A stretch of DNA of 64,000 nucleotides from Elusimicrobiota bacterium (lineage in GTDB: Bacteria > Elusimicrobiota > Elusimicrobia > UBA1565 > UBA9628), in NCBI GenBank assembly GCA_016194705.1, contig JACQAZ010000041.1:145723-209722 (forward strand). Reading direction: 5' to 3'. The notes beneath the pieces are model-generated. The model was not told where the DNA came from, ran no database searches, and saw only the letters and a program-made list of their open reading frames with translations. The translations under genes and the position numbers were made by a program. This document shows positions 1-8,707 of the stretch, one piece after another; the first letter of the stretch is position 1; each line of letters starts with the position of its first letter.

Positions 1-80
1 AGCGCGCTCGCCCGCAGGAGACGGCGGCCGCCTCCGGCATCCCGAGCGCGGATAGACCCGCCCGGAGCGAAGCCGCGCTG

Positions 81-2090
81 ATGCCCGCGCTGCAGGCCGA
101 CCCCGAGGACCTCGAGGCGCTGCGCCAGCTCATCGAGATCCGGCGGGGTCAGCAGCGTCTGGTGGAAGCGGAGGGACTGGCGGGTCGGCTCATGGACGCC
201 GTGCCGAAGGCGCCCGCGTGGCAGCACGTAGCCGCCTACACCATGCTCACCGAGGTCTGGCTCGAGCTCGGCGACGCCGAGATGGCTCGGCAGAGCATCC
301 GGCACGCCAGGGACCTGGACCCGCGCTCGCTCGTCGTCCTGACGACGGCCGCGCGGCTGGGAGTCGGCGAGGGGCAGGGAGACGACGCCTCGCCCGCCGA
401 CGCGCACGCCGCCGTCGCGCGGGCCCTCATCTCGCTGGAGGACACGGCGGGCGCCGAGGCCAGCCTCAAGGCGGCTCTCGAGGTGGTCCCGGAGCACCTT
501 CAGGCGCTCGAGGTCTTCGCCCGCCTCAGGCTCGCCGAGGGGCGTCCTCGGGAGGCGCTCGCATTCTCGGACCGGCTGCTCAAGGCCTCGGAGGCCAAGA
601 CTCCGGTCACATGGGAACTCGCCGGCCGCTACAATCGGCTCCCTTGGGAGCACGCCTCGGTCTACGAGCAAAGGGCTCAGATCGAGCTCGAGCTGGGCGA
701 CGAGGCCGCCGCGCGGCAGAGCCTCGAGCGGGCGCTGGCGCTGGTCCCCGAGGATCCGGCCGCGCTCAGGGTCTCGATCGAGTTGAACCTGCGCGCGGCG
801 CTGGCCCGGCGCCAGGCCAAGGACGAGGCCGGAAGAAAGCGGAGCCTTTCGGACGCGCTGATGTTCTGCGGCCGGGCGCTCAAGGCGATGGAGAAGGCGC
901 CCCTCGACGAGCGCGCCCGAGTCATCGAGCAGCAGGCGGAGATCGAGCGCGAGCTGGGCGACGAGGCCGCGGCCGAGGCCAGCCTCAATCGAGCGCTCGA
1001 TCTGGTCCCCGGCAAGCGCCAGGGCGAACCGCAGGGACAGCAGGAGCCGCCCGTGCCGTCGGCGGGAGCGCTGGCGGCGCCGCCGCCGGAGCGCCTGCAA
1101 GCGCTGGAGATGCTGGTCCAGCTCGCGATGGACGCCCATCGGCCGCAGCAGGCGCTGGCCGCCTGCGAGCGCGCGCTCGCGGCCGCGGAGAAGTCCTCGC
1201 CTGCGGAGCGCGCCGGCCTGTACACGCAAAGGGCGCGCATCTCGCGCGAGTTGGGCGACGCGGACGGGGCCGCGAAGAGCCTGGAGCAGGCGCTGGCGCT
1301 CTCTCCCGATGATTCTCAGGCGCTGCGGACCCTCGCGCAGATCGAGTCGGGACGCGGGCGGCCGCGGGAAGCGCTGCGCTGGGCGCGGTCGTTGGTCAAG
1401 GTTTCAGGGAAAGCGCCGGCCGCCGCGCGCGCGGACGCCTACCGTCAGAAGGCGCAGATCGAACTTGACCTGGGCGACGACGCCTCCGCCCGAGAGGATT
1501 TCAAGCGCGTACTGGCGGCGGCTCCGGAGGATTGGGGATCCCTCTGGATGCTGCTGAGCGCGGGGCGGGCGGAGCCTCGGGAGGGCCTCGCTTTGGTGGA
1601 AGCGCACCGGCCCCAGGCGGGCCCCACGGGGCCGTGGCTGGCCCTGCGCGGCTTGGCCCGCGCGAAGCTCAAGGACCGCGCCGGGGCGGAGGAGGATTTG
1701 CGGGCCGCCGCGGAGGCGGACGCCAAGGAAGTTTGTCTGGGTCCGCTCTTCCAAGCGCATAGGGACCGTCTGGACCCCTTGTACTTCGACCGCTGCGTGG
1801 AGAAGTTCCCGGACGAGCCCAAGCTGTTCGCGGACCGCGGGGTGGCTCGCTACGCCTGCGGCCAAGCGGAGGCGGCGGTGGCCGACTTTCGCAAAGCCGC
1901 CGAGCTGCGGCCGGACGATCTGCAGGCGCTCGTGAGCCTGGCCTCCGCCTTGGAGGCGGCCGACCGCCGCGAGGAGGCTTTGCGGGAGGCGGACCGGGCG
2001 GCAGGTCTGGCGAAGGGCCGGGAGGGGGCCATCCTGGGCCAAATCGAGACGCTTCGCAAACGCCTGCGCGCCTCGGCGACAAAGCCCTAG
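81..2090 (+). CDS. TPR-repeat protein (frame stays open to the window edge, so the 5' end may be truncated)
   Basis: 669-aa ORF with many repeats of the type IELELGDEAAARQSLERALALVPEDPAAL; no stop in frame upstream to position 3. Confidence 0.8.
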   Translation: MPALQADPEDLEALRQLIEIRRGQQRLVEAEGLAGRLMDAVPKAPAWQHVAAYTMLTEVWLELGDAEMARQSIRHARDLDPRSLVVLTTAARLGVGEGQGDDASPADAHAAVARALISLEDTAGAEASLKAALEVVPEHLQALEVFARLRLAEGRPREALAFSDRLLKASEAKTPVTWELAGRYNRLPWEHASVYEQRAQIELELGDEAAARQSLERALALVPEDPAALRVSIELNLRAALARRQAKDEAGRKRSLSDALMFCGRALKAMEKAPLDERARVIEQQAEIERELGDEAAAEASLNRALDLVPGKRQGEPQGQQEPPVPSAGALAAPPPERLQALEMLVQLAMDAHRPQQALAACERALAAAEKSSPAERAGLYTQRARISRELGDADGAAKSLEQALALSPDDSQALRTLAQIESGRGRPREALRWARSLVKVSGKAPAAARADAYRQKAQIELDLGDDASAREDFKRVLAAAPEDWGSLWMLLSAGRAEPREGLALVEAHRPQAGPTGPWLALRGLARAKLKDRAGAEEDLRAAAEADAKEVCLGPLFQAHRDRLDPLYFDRCVEKFPDEPKLFADRGVARYACGQAEAAVADFRKAAELRPDDLQALVSLASALEAADRREEALREADRAAGLAKGREGAILGQIETLRKRLRASATKP

Positions 2091-2842
2091 GAGCCTGCGC
2101 ACAGGCCGAGACCCAAGCGTTCCTCATAGGAGCGGCAGGCGTGCCTGCCTTCTTTGCGCAGGGCGCGGCACAGCGGGGCGGCGTCGCAATCTCCGGCGTC
2201 TCCGGCGCGGGCCTTGCGCCAAGCGGCCGCGGCCAGGCACAGCTCCCGGCCGACCGCGTCGCCCTTCTCTGTCATGCGTCCGCAGTCCTCGCGGCCCATC
2301 GCGCGCAGCAATTCCCGGACGCACATCCGCGAGACGGCGGGACGCGTCTCGAAGGCGGCCAGGCTCCGGCAGGTCCCCTCCGGATCGGCCGCTCCTCGCG
2401 CGAAGACCAGGCAGGCGCGCCGCCGATCGCGCGTCTTGAAGTCGTTGTGACCGATGCGTTCATGGGCCTCGCACGCGGCGGCCAAGGCCGCTGCGTCGCC
2501 CGTTTGAGCGGCGCGGATCTCCTCGAGCTCGTAGTAGGTCGAAAGGCAGGGGAAATCCAGCGTGCTCGGCCGGTCGAGGTCCTTTTTCTGGCTCTCCTGA
2601 TATTGAATCTCGACGCGCAGCGGGCGCAGGGCGTCGCACCGGCGGGGGTCTCTCTCCGCGTAGGCCGCGCAGGCAAGACCGAGCACGAGATCGTCCATCT
2701 GAGGGCCGCGCAGACGCCCCGACTGGACCGCTGAGAGCGTGCCGCCGTTGAGCGCGGCGGCGAGGCGCTCCAGCGAGAAGACGGGTTTGCAGGGCTCCGC
2801 CGCGTGCAGGGCCGCCGCCAGCAGGAGCCAGGCCGGTCTCAC
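2087..2842 (-). CDS. Cys-rich secreted hypothetical protein (GTG start)
   Basis: VRPAWLLLAAALHA signal peptide; many Cys; GTGA overlap with the upstream gene stop; paralogous to the C-terminal domain of the 2839-4674 protein. Confidence 0.7.
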   Translation of the reverse strand: MRPAWLLLAAALHAAEPCKPVFSLERLAAALNGGTLSAVQSGRLRGPQMDDLVLGLACAAYAERDPRRCDALRPLRVEIQYQESQKKDLDRPSTLDFPCLSTYYELEEIRAAQTGDAAALAAACEAHERIGHNDFKTRDRRRACLVFARGAADPEGTCRSLAAFETRPAVSRMCVRELLRAMGREDCGRMTEKGDAVGRELCLAAAAWRKARAGDAGDCDAAPLCRALRKEGRHACRSYEERLGLGLCAGS

Positions 2843-4674
2843 GGCAGCGATCCGACGAGCCCCGCGGCGCAGACGGCGTCGCGGACCCTGTCGGCGTAGG
2901 ATTGGGCGATCGCGGTGCCGTCGAGCATCAACAGTCGGCAGAACACGTTGTCCCCGCAGAGGCTCGGGTCGCCGGCCCGGTGAGCCTTGCGGAAGGCCGC
3001 GAACGCCCCGAAGCGTTTGAGGATCATGTCCGGAGCTGACACCCAAGGGGGCGAAGCGTCTCGTTCGCCGAAATGGGAGAGTTGGAACTCGCAGGCCTTG
3101 ACCAGGTCGGAGTTCAGCCACCGCGGCTGCAACGCCGCGCAAGCGCGAGGGGGATCGTCGCGATACTTGGCGAAGATCCGGCACACCGCGGCGGCGTCGT
3201 CCGCCGTGAAGCGCGGATAAATGTCGGGGACGGCGCCGCGGCAGCGAGCGCCGAAATCCGGGGAATTCAAGATGAGGGCGCGGCCCACGCTCAGGTCGTT
3301 GTACCATTCCCGGCACTCCCCTTCGGGAGTCTGAGCGGCGCCCGGCATGATGCGCAGCAGCGCGTGAAGCTGACGGCAGCGCGTACGCGGCTCTCCCGCA
3401 AACGACGCCGCGAGGTAATACCACTGGGCGTCCTCGCTCAAGGCCGACCCGAGCCGGGAGGCCTGCGCCGCGCTGATCCGTCCTTGGGCTACGGCCGTCA
3501 TCAGGCCGTCCATCGAGAATCGCTTCCGGCACGACTCCGGAGGGTCGGCGGCGGCCCCGCCGCGACCCTGCGCGGCATCGGCCGAGGAGACCGCGGTCGG
3601 TTTGGGCGCGGCCGCCGCGGTCGAAGCGGCCACGGCGGAGTCCTCCTCCCGCGGCAGCACGGGCACGACGGCCTCGGGCAGCGAGGCGGCGGTCAGCGCC
3701 CCGGTCAAAAACGCCAGCAGATCCTCTTTCTCGGCCGCGCTCAGCTGAAGAGGCTGCATCAAGGGATCGAGGTTGTCCTTCTGATCGCCTCCTCGGTCGT
3801 AGAAGTCTACCACGTCGCGCAGCGTCTTGAGGCTTCCGTCGTGCATGTACGGGGCGGTGAGGGCGACGTTGCGCAGGGGCGCCGTGCGGAACGCCCCGCG
3901 CATCTCGGGGACCGAGACGACCGCGTAGCGGCCGAGATCGGGCGCCGCCGTCGAGGACTTGACGCCGATGTTGTGGAAGAAATTATCCGTCATGTCGGGT
4001 CCGACGTGGCAGAGGATGCAGCGCGCTTTGCTGACGAACAGCTTGAAGCCTCGCCGCTGCGCCGGAGTCAGCGCCTGCTCGTCCGTGTAGAACCGGTCGA
4101 GCGGCACCTCCCCGGAGTGGATTTCGGTGCGCATGAAGGCGGCCAGGGCCTTGCCGATGCGCTCAGTCGTTATCCCGGGGGGGCCGTAGACCGAGCGGAA
4201 TCGCCGCGCGTAGTCCGGAATCCTCTCGAGTTTGCCCGCCAGCTCGCCGAGATTCTGGTTCATCTCCAGGGGATTCGAGATCGGCTGCAGGGGCTGCTTG
4301 TCGAGCTCGGTCTCCCGCCCGTCCCAGAACAGGAAATGGCTGTGCCGGGCGTTGAGAAGAGAGGGCACGTTGCGCGGGAGCTTGACGCCCCCGCGTCCCC
4401 GGCCCCGGTCGAGGCCGTTGGTCCAGGCCAGGGCCGGGTTATGGCAGGTCGCGCAGCTCATCGCATTGTCGCCGGAGAGGCGGGGGTCGAAGAAGAGATT
4501 GCGGCCCAGGGCGGATTCCTCCGCCGAGGCGGGCCCGTTCTTGAAGAGCGGGATCAGGAAGAAGTTGAGGTCGGCGTCGACGGCGGGGTCGCCCCGATCC
4601 TCCGCCGCGCCGACGGGCGCGCCGAGCAGCAGCAGAAGCGATCCCGCGAGCAGGCTCCAGATTTCCAGCCGCAT
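2839..4674 (-). CDS. di-heme cytochrome c peroxidase/MauG-like protein fused to a C-terminal Cys-rich domain
   Basis: signal peptide; two CxxCH motifs (CATCH, CILCH); LRNVALTAPYMHDGSLKTLRDVVDFYD; extra ~240-aa Cys-rich C-terminus. Confidence 0.85.
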   Translation of the reverse strand: MRLEIWSLLAGSLLLLLGAPVGAAEDRGDPAVDADLNFFLIPLFKNGPASAEESALGRNLFFDPRLSGDNAMSCATCHNPALAWTNGLDRGRGRGGVKLPRNVPSLLNARHSHFLFWDGRETELDKQPLQPISNPLEMNQNLGELAGKLERIPDYARRFRSVYGPPGITTERIGKALAAFMRTEIHSGEVPLDRFYTDEQALTPAQRRGFKLFVSKARCILCHVGPDMTDNFFHNIGVKSSTAAPDLGRYAVVSVPEMRGAFRTAPLRNVALTAPYMHDGSLKTLRDVVDFYDRGGDQKDNLDPLMQPLQLSAAEKEDLLAFLTGALTAASLPEAVVPVLPREEDSAVAASTAAAAPKPTAVSSADAAQGRGGAAADPPESCRKRFSMDGLMTAVAQGRISAAQASRLGSALSEDAQWYYLAASFAGEPRTRCRQLHALLRIMPGAAQTPEGECREWYNDLSVGRALILNSPDFGARCRGAVPDIYPRFTADDAAAVCRIFAKYRDDPPRACAALQPRWLNSDLVKACEFQLSHFGERDASPPWVSAPDMILKRFGAFAAFRKAHRAGDPSLCGDNVFCRLLMLDGTAIAQSYADRVRDAVCAAGLVGSLP

Positions 4675-4682
4675 CGAGTGCC

Positions 4683-4711
4683 ATTATACCGGGCCGGAGT
4701 CTGGAAGTCAA
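4683..4711 (-). promoter_or_regulatory. sigma70-type promoter of the cytochrome c peroxidase gene
   Basis: TTGACT-N17-TATAAT on the minus strand, 8 nt before the ATG. Confidence 0.8.
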
Positions 4712-4829
4712 ACCTGCTACCTGCGCGCCGCAGGCCGTCGGCGGCGTCTTTAGCGTCTTCAATCGGCCGGGAAAATGTGATACGATGATGCCGTCACGGG
4801 GTCATTAAAGACGGCGGAGGGAGAGAAAC

Positions 4830-6023
4830 ATGAATAGCGCGCGTTGCGCCTTCGTTATCTGGATCCTGTCGGTCTCGTCGGCGGCGCGGGCCTCGGACCC
4901 GGGCCCCGCGGCGCCCAGCCCCACCATGCCGACGACGAACACCTCCTTCAACGACGTCGACCACAACTTGGCGCAGGCGGAAATGGCCGTCAGGGAGGTC
5001 GAGGCCAAGGCGGCCCAAGCGGGAGGGGCCAAAGGCGGCGCCCCGTGCGAGCAATGCCAGTCGATCGACGGCATCGTGCAGCAGCTGGCCGCGCTGCCCC
5101 GTTTGACGGAGGCCGCGAAGGGTCACGCCGTTCGAGACAGGCTGACCGAGCGGCTGGAAGCGTATTTCCGCTGCGAGGCGGTCGTCGCGAAGAGCCCGTC
5201 GCGCTGCGAACCTCTGCGGCCGTGGGGCAAGGGCGACTACACGGCCAACGACGTACCCTACGACTACTGCTTCAGGGGTTATCTCGCCTTGGGCATGTTC
5301 AAGGGCTTGGCCGGCCATGGCCCGGACGCGGTCAAGTCGTGCGTCGACTCGCTCTCGGACGACCAGGCTCGCGGCGGAGCGAGGGCCATGCCCTCCGGCG
5401 CCGCGCGCTCGATTCCCGAGTACTGCGCGATCATGTCGAAATTCACCGATCCGGAACAGACCTGCGCGAAGGGCGCGAAGATCGGCGCCCCGCCTCAAGC
5501 CCTGCAGTCATGTCGCGAGATCGTCAGCCTCTTGAACGGGCAGCAAGACTGCGAGGGGACGCTGGACAGTCAGTATAAGCCGCTGTGCCCGGACCTGATC
5601 GCCTACCATAAGGCCCTGGCGGCAAAGAACGCCGAGCTCTGCGGCGCCCACGCCGCCTGCCGGGCTCTCATGGGCGGCGGCGAGAAGAGCTGCCAGCCGG
5701 CGCTCGACGACGTCAAGCGTTCCTGCTGCGACTTCTACGCCCGCGTCGGCCCCACCGACCCGCTGCACATCGCCAGCCCCGAGGTGCGAGCCGATGCCCT
5801 CTGGTCCGGCCATGCAAAGGGCCTCGAGACTCTGCTGACGCAGGCGCATGGACGCTTGGTCGAGATGGACGCCGTGAGCACGAGGCTCGGCGCGACGGCG
5901 TTCGCCAAGGAGATCGACTTTCGCGAGGAAAAGATCGCCGACCTGCGTGAACGGTGGCGGCGGCTGAACCTCAAGCTCCACCCCGCGGCGCCGGCCAAGT
6001 CTCCCGCCAGCCGGAAGAAATGA
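4830..6023 (+). CDS. Cys-rich secreted hypothetical protein
   Basis: signal peptide; CEQCQ and CRALM/SCC cysteines; ATGA overlap with the next gene. Confidence 0.75.
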   Translation: MNSARCAFVIWILSVSSAARASDPGPAAPSPTMPTTNTSFNDVDHNLAQAEMAVREVEAKAAQAGGAKGGAPCEQCQSIDGIVQQLAALPRLTEAAKGHAVRDRLTERLEAYFRCEAVVAKSPSRCEPLRPWGKGDYTANDVPYDYCFRGYLALGMFKGLAGHGPDAVKSCVDSLSDDQARGGARAMPSGAARSIPEYCAIMSKFTDPEQTCAKGAKIGAPPQALQSCREIVSLLNGQQDCEGTLDSQYKPLCPDLIAYHKALAAKNAELCGAHAACRALMGGGEKSCQPALDDVKRSCCDFYARVGPTDPLHIASPEVRADALWSGHAKGLETLLTQAHGRLVEMDAVSTRLGATAFAKEIDFREEKIADLRERWRRLNLKLHPAAPAKSPASRKK

Positions 6024-8707
6024 CGGGGCGGCCTGATCCGTTTCAGGCCGTCTTCGACCGAGAAGAGAGCTCGCAAGTCGTCGAAGGTCTGGGAAGACTG
6101 ACCCATCTGGGCCGCTCGTCTCGCTACGACCTGCGGCGCCATGGCCTGATGCGCGAGGCGGCCTACCGCAAGGCGCTCGGCTCGGCGCCGAGCGCGGCGC
6201 GCTCCCCCCGTCTTCTAGCGAAGCGCGCGCGGGCCGAGAGGATCCTCGGCTTGGGCGGCGAGGCAAGGCGGGCGCTCGAGCGGGCCGCGGCGGGGGACCC
6301 GCGTTTGCCCGAGGCGCACGCCTGGCTTTGGGAACTCGATTGGGGGGCGGGGCGGCGGCACCCCGCTCCTGCAGGAGGCATCGACCGGGCCGTGGCCCTG
6401 GCTCCGAGAGAGCCCTGCTGGCGGGTCTGGAGGGGGCTGGGCCGCCTTCCGGGCCGCCAAGCGCGCGATCAGGCCGCTTGCCGGAAGTCCCTGGAGGATT
6501 TCGAGGCGGCCCTGGCCCTGGGTCCCGCGTGCGCGCTCGCCCATGCCGGACGGGCCATGGCCTTGACGGGACTGGGAGGATTGCGCGCGGCCGAGGCGGG
6601 CCTGGGCAAGGCCATCCGGCTCGAGCCCCGGCAGGGATGGCTGCACCACTTGCGCGCGCGCGCGCGGCTGGGTCTCAAAGACTTGGACGGCTTCGTCGCC
6701 GATTGCGAGTCGTCGATCCTGCTCGACGAAGCCCTCGGAGACTTCGCCAACATCTTCGGCTCCATGCCCGGCTACTCGCCCAAGCGTTTGGCCGAGAGGG
6801 CCGACCGCTATCTGGCCCGCCATCCGAAGACCTATTGGATGCACGCCTTCCGGGGTGACTGCCGCCGCTCGCCGGAGGTCGACGATTCGAGCGGCGCGCT
6901 CGAGGACCTGGAGACGGCCGTCGCCCTGCGCCCCGATTGTTCCTGGGCCTGGGCTTATCTCTCCCGCGCTCGGTTGAGCTCCGGGCTCGAGGGGCCGGCT
7001 CTCGAGGCGGCCGATCGCGCCGTCTCGCTCGAGCCGGACTGCGGCTGGTACCGTATCTGGCGGGGAGAGATCCGACGCCGCCTCGGCGAAACCTCGGCGG
7101 CGCTGCGCGATTTCGACCGCGGGCTGGCCTTGTCCCCAGACTACGAGCTCGGCTACGCATGGCGCGGGGGCGCGAAACTCGCGGCGCGCCGACCCGCGGA
7201 AGCCTTGACCGATCTCGAGCTGTCGCTCAAGCTGTTTCCGAACTACGCCTGGGCGCGCGAGCAGCGCGCCCAGGCCTTGACGGCGTTGGGTCCGGCGCGA
7301 AGCCGGAAGGCGGGACGGTCCGGCGACGGACATCTGACTCGCGCCCGGGCCGCGCGCGAGAAGGGAGAACTTGAGGAGGCTCGGCGCGAGCTGGACGCTC
7401 TCGTCCGTCTGAGGTCCGACGCCGCGGCATTCGAGGAGCGGGCCGGGCTGCTTTCCGACATGGGCTTCGTGGTCGAGGCACTGGCCGACATGGACCGGGC
7501 CCTGAAGGAGGCCGGCTCGCAGGCCGGTCTCTACGCCCGGAGGGCGCAATTCCATCTCCAGAGGCGCAACTACCCCGAGGCCGAAAGCGATCTCGGCCGG
7601 GCGATCAAGCTCGCCGCCGGCGATCCTTGGCTCCGGGCCAAGAGGTCCGAGCTTTTCACTTTGACCGACCGTCTACCCCTGGCCCAGGAGGACCTGGACC
7701 GCGCGCTTGCTTTGGCGCCCAAAGAGGAGAGCCTGCGCCTCTCGCGTCTGCGCCTGCTCGTGCAGCGGGGCCTGCGCTCCCAAGCGGCGGCCGAGATCCG
7801 CGCGCTGCTGGGCTCGGGTTCGGAGCGCGGGGCGCTCGAGGCGGTGTTTTACCGCGGCTGCCTCGACTTCAAGGCCGGCAAGCCCGGCTGCGGAGAGAAG
7901 GATTTCAAGAAGCTCATGAAGGACCTGCCGGAGGAAGACCCGCTCTCCATGCGCGCTCGGTTTTACTGGGCCGCCTCGCGCGCCGCGGACCCGTCGTTTC
8001 GAAAGAGGCATCACATGAAAACCCCCAAAGAGAAAACGCCCAAGCTTTTCCTGTGCGGGCTCGGCATCTTCCCGCCGTACACGGCCTCGCTCGAGGTCCT
8101 GCACGCGCTCAGCCGCTGCGACGTGCTGTTCAACAACGTCGCCGGCCCCGAGGTGCGCGAACTGCTCGCCGAGCTCTGCGCCGACATCCGCCCGGCCTCG
8201 TACCAAGCCTGGCAGGACGAGCCGCGCTGGGCCGACAGCATCTTTCAAGAGCTCGATAAGGGCCGCAAGGTCGGCTTCGTCACAAGGGGGCACCCCCTCG
8301 TGTTCGGGGGCCTGGCCGTCGAGTTGGTCAAGCGCTGCCGCCGCAAGGGCGTGTCCCACGAGACCTTCGGCGCCGTGTCCTCGATCGACCACCTGCTCGC
8401 CTACACGGGCAAGGGCCTGGGCGACGATTTCGGCGGGATCCAGGCCGTCGACGCCCCGGCCGTCGAGCGGGCCAAGTCGGTGAACACGGCCCTGCCGCTC
8501 TTGGCCTGCTTCTACTCGGGTCTCTCGGGGCGCGCCGCCGTCTCGGCCTTCCGCAAAAGCCTCGAGCGCTTCTATCCCGCCCGCCACGGCTGCTGGATGT
8601 TCGGGCCGAAATACGACGCCCCGCCCGCGGTGTTGGCGCTGGGCGAGCTGGAAAAACGCTACCCGGAGATCCACGCAAGCCTCATGCTGTATGTCCCTCC
8701 TTTATAA
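6020..8707 (+). CDS. TPR protein with C-terminal TP_methylase-like SAM-binding domain
   Basis: TPR array, then KLFLCGLGIFPPYTASLEVLHALSRCDVLFNN ... VGFVTRGHPLVFGG ... FGAVSSID. Confidence 0.75.
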   Translation: MTGRPDPFQAVFDREESSQVVEGLGRLTHLGRSSRYDLRRHGLMREAAYRKALGSAPSAARSPRLLAKRARAERILGLGGEARRALERAAAGDPRLPEAHAWLWELDWGAGRRHPAPAGGIDRAVALAPREPCWRVWRGLGRLPGRQARDQAACRKSLEDFEAALALGPACALAHAGRAMALTGLGGLRAAEAGLGKAIRLEPRQGWLHHLRARARLGLKDLDGFVADCESSILLDEALGDFANIFGSMPGYSPKRLAERADRYLARHPKTYWMHAFRGDCRRSPEVDDSSGALEDLETAVALRPDCSWAWAYLSRARLSSGLEGPALEAADRAVSLEPDCGWYRIWRGEIRRRLGETSAALRDFDRGLALSPDYELGYAWRGGAKLAARRPAEALTDLELSLKLFPNYAWAREQRAQALTALGPARSRKAGRSGDGHLTRARAAREKGELEEARRELDALVRLRSDAAAFEERAGLLSDMGFVVEALADMDRALKEAGSQAGLYARRAQFHLQRRNYPEAESDLGRAIKLAAGDPWLRAKRSELFTLTDRLPLAQEDLDRALALAPKEESLRLSRLRLLVQRGLRSQAAAEIRALLGSGSERGALEAVFYRGCLDFKAGKPGCGEKDFKKLMKDLPEEDPLSMRARFYWAASRAADPSFRKRHHMKTPKEKTPKLFLCGLGIFPPYTASLEVLHALSRCDVLFNNVAGPEVRELLAELCADIRPASYQAWQDEPRWADSIFQELDKGRKVGFVTRGHPLVFGGLAVELVKRCRRKGVSHETFGAVSSIDHLLAYTGKGLGDDFGGIQAVDAPAVERAKSVNTALPLLACFYSGLSGRAAVSAFRKSLERFYPARHGCWMFGPKYDAPPAVLALGELEKRYPEIHASLMLYVPPL

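Noticed and set aside
3073-4788. 571-aa plus-strand ORF
   Set aside because: Antisense to the cytochrome c peroxidase fusion, which has CxxCH motifs and a perfect promoter.
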